Source: Flavobacterium aeripolare
GTDB taxonomy: Bacteria; Bacteroidota; Bacteroidia; Flavobacteriales; Flavobacteriaceae
DNA length: 64,000 nucleotides
Direction of reading: 5' to 3'
NCBI RefSeq assembly: GCF_013294025.1
Contig: NZ_JABSNL010000008.1
Coordinates: 55,460-119,459 of the forward strand
The position numbers and the translations under genes are program-made. Each line of letters starts with the position of its first letter. Position 1 is the stretch's first letter. This document shows positions 60,952 through 64,000 of the stretch, piece after piece. The notes beneath the pieces are model-generated. The model did no database searches, was not told the origin of the DNA, and saw nothing but the letters and a program-made list of their open reading frames with translations.

Positions 60952-61284
60952 ATGGGAATCACTAAAACAGCAAATTTTACAGAAGAACAAAATGAATTGG
61001 CCGTACTAGCCAAAGCGATAGGACATCCTGCGAGAATAGCTATTATTCAACATCTAATAAAAGTGGATAGTTGTGTATGTGGTGACATTGTAAATGAACT
61101 ACCACTTGCTCAACCTACAGTTTCGCAACACTTGAAAGAGTTAAAAAACGCTGGATTAATCAAAGGGAATTTTGAAGGAAATGCAATTTGCTATTGTCTC
61201 AACGAAGAAGGCTTCGCAAAAATCAAAGTTTTCTTCGAAAGCATTAATGGGTATTTAGAGAATCAAAAAAAACAATGTTGTTAA
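60952..61284 (+). CDS. arsR: ArsR-family transcriptional repressor
   Basis: A 110-residue winged-helix repressor. Cys41 and Cys43 in DSCVCGDI sit where the As(III)-sensing ELCVCDL cysteines are, and QPTVSQHLKELKNAGLIKG is the recognition helix. Two more cysteines end the protein (KKQCC). I start at ATG 60952; an upstream in-frame ATG at 60931 overlaps the candidate operator palindrome and gives unconserved residues. It heads the ars operon. Confidence 0.92.
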   Translation: MGITKTANFTEEQNELAVLAKAIGHPARIAIIQHLIKVDSCVCGDIVNELPLAQPTVSQHLKELKNAGLIKGNFEGNAICYCLNEEGFAKIKVFFESINGYLENQKKQCC

Positions 61285-61302
61285 AATATAAAATCAAGAA
61301 TT

Positions 61303-61773
61303 ATGAAATTATCAGAAATTAAAAATCAGTTGACCTCATTAGAAAATGTGACTTTCCAGTTACCTAATGGAAATTATGTTCCTGAACATTTTCACGTAAC
61401 AGAAGTAGGTTTGGTTACCAAAAATTTTATTGATTGTGGTGGAAAAGTTAGAAAAGAGACAGTCGTAAATTTTCAGTTATGGGATGCTAATGATTTTGAG
61501 CACCGTTTAAAGCCACAAAGATTATTGGACATCATCACGCTTTCAGAAAAAGTGCTAGGGATTGAAGATCTTGAAGTAGAAGTAGAATATCAAGCAGGAA
61601 CAATAGGGAAATACGATTTGGGATTTAATGGTGAAAGTTTTCTATTGTTAAACAAACTTACAGCCTGTCTTGCCGAAGATCAATGTGGGATTCCGCAAGA
61701 AAAGACAAAAACTAAATTATCAGAAATCCCAGTGCAAAATAATACTTGCACACCAGGCGGAGGATGTTGTTAA
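61303..61773 (+). CDS. Unknown ars-operon protein, DUF6428-like
   Basis: A 156-residue soluble protein. LPNGNYVPEHFHVTEVGLVTKNFIDCGG at the start is characteristic; the end is a Cys-rich tail (NNTCTPGGGCC) like metal-binding tails. It lies between arsR and the arsenate reductase-type gene, 18 and 16 bases away, so it is part of arsenic handling. From memory it belongs to DUF6428; the reaction is not known to me. The double Cys tail could bind arsenite. Confidence 0.8.
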   Translation: MKLSEIKNQLTSLENVTFQLPNGNYVPEHFHVTEVGLVTKNFIDCGGKVRKETVVNFQLWDANDFEHRLKPQRLLDIITLSEKVLGIEDLEVEVEYQAGTIGKYDLGFNGESFLLLNKLTACLAEDQCGIPQEKTKTKLSEIPVQNNTCTPGGGCC

Positions 61774-61789
61774 ACTAAATCACTAGGAA

Positions 61790-62422
61790 ATGCTACCATC
61801 AAAAACACAAATTTTCTCAAAAATAGAACAAGAAATTTTAAATTTTCATCCAGAGAATATCAACGAAGAACGACGCACAATTCTACAGCCGTTGATCGAT
61901 TATATCCAGATAAAAGTGAGTAATAATGACGAAGTTCGTTTAAATTTTATTTGTACACACAATTCTAGAAGAAGCCATTTGTCTCAAGTATGGGCACAAA
62001 CGGCCGCCTCTTATTTTAATTTTAGCAATGTGTTTTGCTATTCAGGTGGTACTGAGGCTACCGCTTTATTCCCTATCGTTGCAGAAACTTTGTCGAATTC
62101 TGGTTTCAAAATTGCCAAAATATCGCAAGCTGATAATCCGGTGTACAGTATAAAGTTCACTGATAACGAACATCCTATTATTGGGTTTTCTAAAAAGTTT
62201 GACGATCAGTTTAATCCAAAAGCCGAGTTTGCAGCCATACTTACCTGTGATGCAGCAGACCAAGGATGTCCTTTTATTGCTGGTGCCGAGAAAAGAATTC
62301 CCATCACATTTGAAGATCCTAAAGCCTTTGATGGAACAGAACAGCAAAAAGAAAAATACCAAGAACGCAGTATGCAAATCGCAACCGAGTTGTTTTACGT
62401 TTTCTCACAAATTAAAAAATAA
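61790..62422 (+). CDS. Low-molecular-weight protein-tyrosine-phosphatase-type arsenate reductase
   Basis: A 210-residue protein with the phosphatase loop CTHNSRRS (Cys55 to Arg61, C-x5-R), as in thioredoxin-linked ArsC and arsenate-reductase-like phosphatases. A ~45-residue helical N-terminal extension precedes it. [24 protein letters not shown] near residue 160 holds the catalytic Asp and a further Cys. It reduces arsenate to arsenite, which Acr3 then exports; the Acr3 start is 2 bases after its stop. Confidence 0.88.
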   Translation: MLPSKTQIFSKIEQEILNFHPENINEERRTILQPLIDYIQIKVSNNDEVRLNFICTHNSRRSHLSQVWAQTAASYFNFSNVFCYSGGTEATALFPIVAETLSNSGFKIAKISQADNPVYSIKFTDNEHPIIGFSKKFDDQFNPKAEFAAILTCDAADQGCPFIAGAEKRIPITFEDPKAFDGTEQQKEKYQERSMQIATELFYVFSQIKK

Positions 62423-62424
62423 TT

Positions 62425-63495
62425 ATGTCGGCAACTAATTGTGCTCCTGTAGCCAACCGTAAAAAGCTTTCTTTTCTTGACAGCTACTTAACACTATGGA
62501 TATTTCTAGCAATGGCTGTAGGTGTGGCTATTGGTTATTTCATTCCCTCGAGCGGAAACTTTATCAATAGCTTTTCTAGTGGTACAACAAATATCCCTTT
62601 AGCTATTGGACTAATATTAATGATGTATCCTCCACTCGCTAAGGTGAAATACGAACAAATGGGTCAGGTTTTTAAAAACACTAAAGTATTAGGAGCTTCT
62701 CTAGTTCTTAACTGGATTATTGGCCCCATTTTAATGTTTGCATTAGCATTGATTTTTTTGAATGGCTACCCAGAATACATGATAGGGGTCATCTTGATTG
62801 GTCTTGCACGTTGCATTGCCATGGTTGTTGTATGGAATGACCTTGCCGATGGTGATCGTGAATACGCAGCAGGTCTCATAGCGCTAAATAGTATTTTTCA
62901 AGTACTGCTTTACAGCGTGTATGCCTATCTTTTTATTACAATCCTTCCACCCTATTTTGGGTACACTGGTTTTGAAGTAAACATCAGTATTGGCCAAATT
63001 GCAGAGAGTGTCGGGATATATTTAGGAATCCCATTCGCATTAGGAATCATCAGTAGATACACATTGATTGCATTAAAAGGTACTGAATGGTTTGAAAAAA
63101 AATACATCCCTTTTATCTCCCCTATTACATTGATTTCGCTACTGTTTACTATTGTTTTGATGTTTAGTTTAAAAGGAGAATTAATTGTTCAAATCCCAAT
63201 GGATGTGATTCGAATAGCTATTCCTCTTGTGATTTACTTTACCGTTATGTTTGTAGTCAGCTTTTTTATAGGGAAGTATTTTGGTGCCGATTATTCTAAG
63301 AGCACAGCAATCGCATTTACAGCTACAGGGAATAATTTTGAACTTGCCATTGCCGTTGCGATAGGCGTTTTCGGAATCAATAGTGGCCAAGCATTTGCAG
63401 GAGTAATAGGCCCGCTGGTAGAGGTTCCCGCTTTAATCGCCTTAGTAAATGTTGCTTTCTGGTTTAGAAAAAAGTATTTCCAAACGAGTACATAG
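62425..63495 (+). CDS. acr3: Arsenite efflux transporter Acr3
   Basis: A 356-residue carrier with ten predicted spans. Key Acr3 stretches are present: [18 protein letters not shown] (with the conserved Cys of the arsenite site), [19 protein letters not shown], and [15 protein letters not shown]. The N-terminus carries one more Cys (Cys6). It exports arsenite driven by the proton gradient. It ends the ars operon; no terminator was seen in the first 20 bases after it. Confidence 0.95.
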   Translation: MSATNCAPVANRKKLSFLDSYLTLWIFLAMAVGVAIGYFIPSSGNFINSFSSGTTNIPLAIGLILMMYPPLAKVKYEQMGQVFKNTKVLGASLVLNWIIGPILMFALALIFLNGYPEYMIGVILIGLARCIAMVVVWNDLADGDREYAAGLIALNSIFQVLLYSVYAYLFITILPPYFGYTGFEVNISIGQIAESVGIYLGIPFALGIISRYTLIALKGTEWFEKKYIPFISPITLISLLFTIVLMFSLKGELIVQIPMDVIRIAIPLVIYFTVMFVVSFFIGKYFGADYSKSTAIAFTATGNNFELAIAVAIGVFGINSGQAFAGVIGPLVEVPALIALVNVAFWFRKKYFQTST

Positions 63496-63519
63496 TTTTA
63501 TTTCTTGAAGAAGAAGAGA

Positions 63520-64000
63520 AAGTTAACCGTAAATTCGCAAATTATTTATTGCTTCATTTGTAGTTGTTTTTGAAGATGCTTATTTGGAAGTAATCATCAA
63601 GATTATCAAGAAAAATTTACCGCAAATTCGCAGATTATGTAAAACCTTAATTTGTGAATCTGCGGTTCTTTAATTTTTATGCGCTATAATAATTAAATCG
63701 CCTATTCGATACTAAAACAGTCAACCGCAAATTCGCAAATTATTCATTGTCGTGTTTTGTAGTTGCTTTTTGACCATGCTTATTTGGAAGTAATTATCAA
63801 TATTATCAAGAAAAATTTACCGCAAATTCGCAAATTATGTAAAACCTTAATTTGTGAATCTGCGGTTCTTTAATTTTTATACGTTAAAATAATTAAATCG
63901 CCTGTTCGATACTAAAACAGTCAACCGCAAATTCGCAAATTATTCATTGTCGTGTTTTGTAGTTGCTTTTTGACCATGCTTATTTGGAAGTAATTATCAA
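63520..64000. repeat. About 200-bp tandem repeat running off the window
   Basis: Copies begin near 63520, 63718 and 63918 (spacing 198 and 200). Each holds ACCGCAAATTCGCAGATT (or CGCAAATT) and AATTTGTGAATCTGCGGT as an imperfect inverted repeat of 18 bases, then TTCTTTAATTTTTA, plus a variable part CTTATTTGGAAGTAATnATC. The third copy is cut by the window end. No reading frame is conserved between copies. It may be a palindromic repeat array or a series of terminator-like elements after acr3. Confidence 0.88.
63638..63684. other. Imperfect inverted repeat inside the 200-bp unit (copy 1)
   Basis: TTTACCGCAAATTCGCAGATT and AATTTGTGAATCTGCGGTT pair with a few G-T or mismatched positions over a short AT-rich loop, and TTCTTTAATTTTTA follows. 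It could stop transcription from acr3 and recurs in the second unit. Confidence 0.5.

Overview
The window is AT-rich chromosomal DNA of a member of the Bacteroidota, most likely a Flavobacterium or close relative. The evidence is the flavobacterial -7 promoter box TAnnTTTG in front of several genes, weak use of Shine-Dalgarno sites, SPII lipoproteins with short signals, and families typical of Flavobacteriia (TIGR02943 sigma factor, TIGR04282/TIGR04283 glycosyltransferases, MORN/YwqK proteins, CarboxypepD_reg TonB receptors). There is no integrase, transposase, phage structural gene, rRNA or CRISPR array.

Left part (1-11.1 kb), core genes: the end of a GH3 enzyme, a NhaC antiporter, a peroxide-defence group (2-Cys peroxiredoxin, CGNC thioredoxin-like protein, small conserved protein, Tpx), then DgkA, FtsK, a LolA-like carrier, an LptF/G-type permease and RibB with a degenerate cyclohydrolase II domain. 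The last four run nearly gap-free.

Accessory part (11.2-24.3 kb): tRNA-Ser(UGA) is followed by three tandem 170-bp units that repeat its 3' end and its terminator. Next come a large MORN-repeat secreted protein and a type I restriction-modification locus: hsdM, hsdS, a PD-(D/E)XK/unknown gene pair, a relic of a second hsdS 3' end, a DUF3800/unknown gene pair, hsdR, a GIY-YIG-like gene and a YgjP-like metallopeptidase. The hsdS relic shows that the cargo was assembled by recombination.

Middle (24.4-32.5 kb): sensor kinase, DUF202 protein, acyl-CoA ligase, small lipoprotein, a broken CusA/CzcA-type efflux gene, a bile-acid-symporter-like carrier, a possible CHAT-like protein and an RraA-like protein. 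From 32.9 to 48.7 kb there is a long same-strand cluster: rhodanese, two glycosyltransferases of families named for arsenosugar loci, sterol-desaturase-like enzyme, DUF547 lipoprotein, two flavin oxidoreductases, an Fe-S membrane protein, three further glycosyltransferases, a sigma/zinc-anti-sigma pair, a GH113-like protein and a HAD enzyme. It looks like a pathway for a glycosylated, membrane-linked product that is not characterised here; ArsM and ArsS are not in the window.

Right part (48.7-64 kb): exported MsrA/MsrB lipoproteins; a minus-strand group of DUF2064 protein, TonB receptor, methylthioribose-kinase-like protein and exported nucleoside hydrolase; a porin-like protein; a PII/AmtB pair; an arsenic operon (ArsR, DUF6428-like, phosphatase-type arsenate reductase, Acr3); and a 200-bp tandem repeat running off the window.

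The most interesting non-gene signal is a pair of intergenic elements (27057-27159 and 52069-52182). They share sequence blocks and both fold as a three-way junction whose closing stem and side hairpin differ by compensatory changes, so they are probably members of one structured RNA family.
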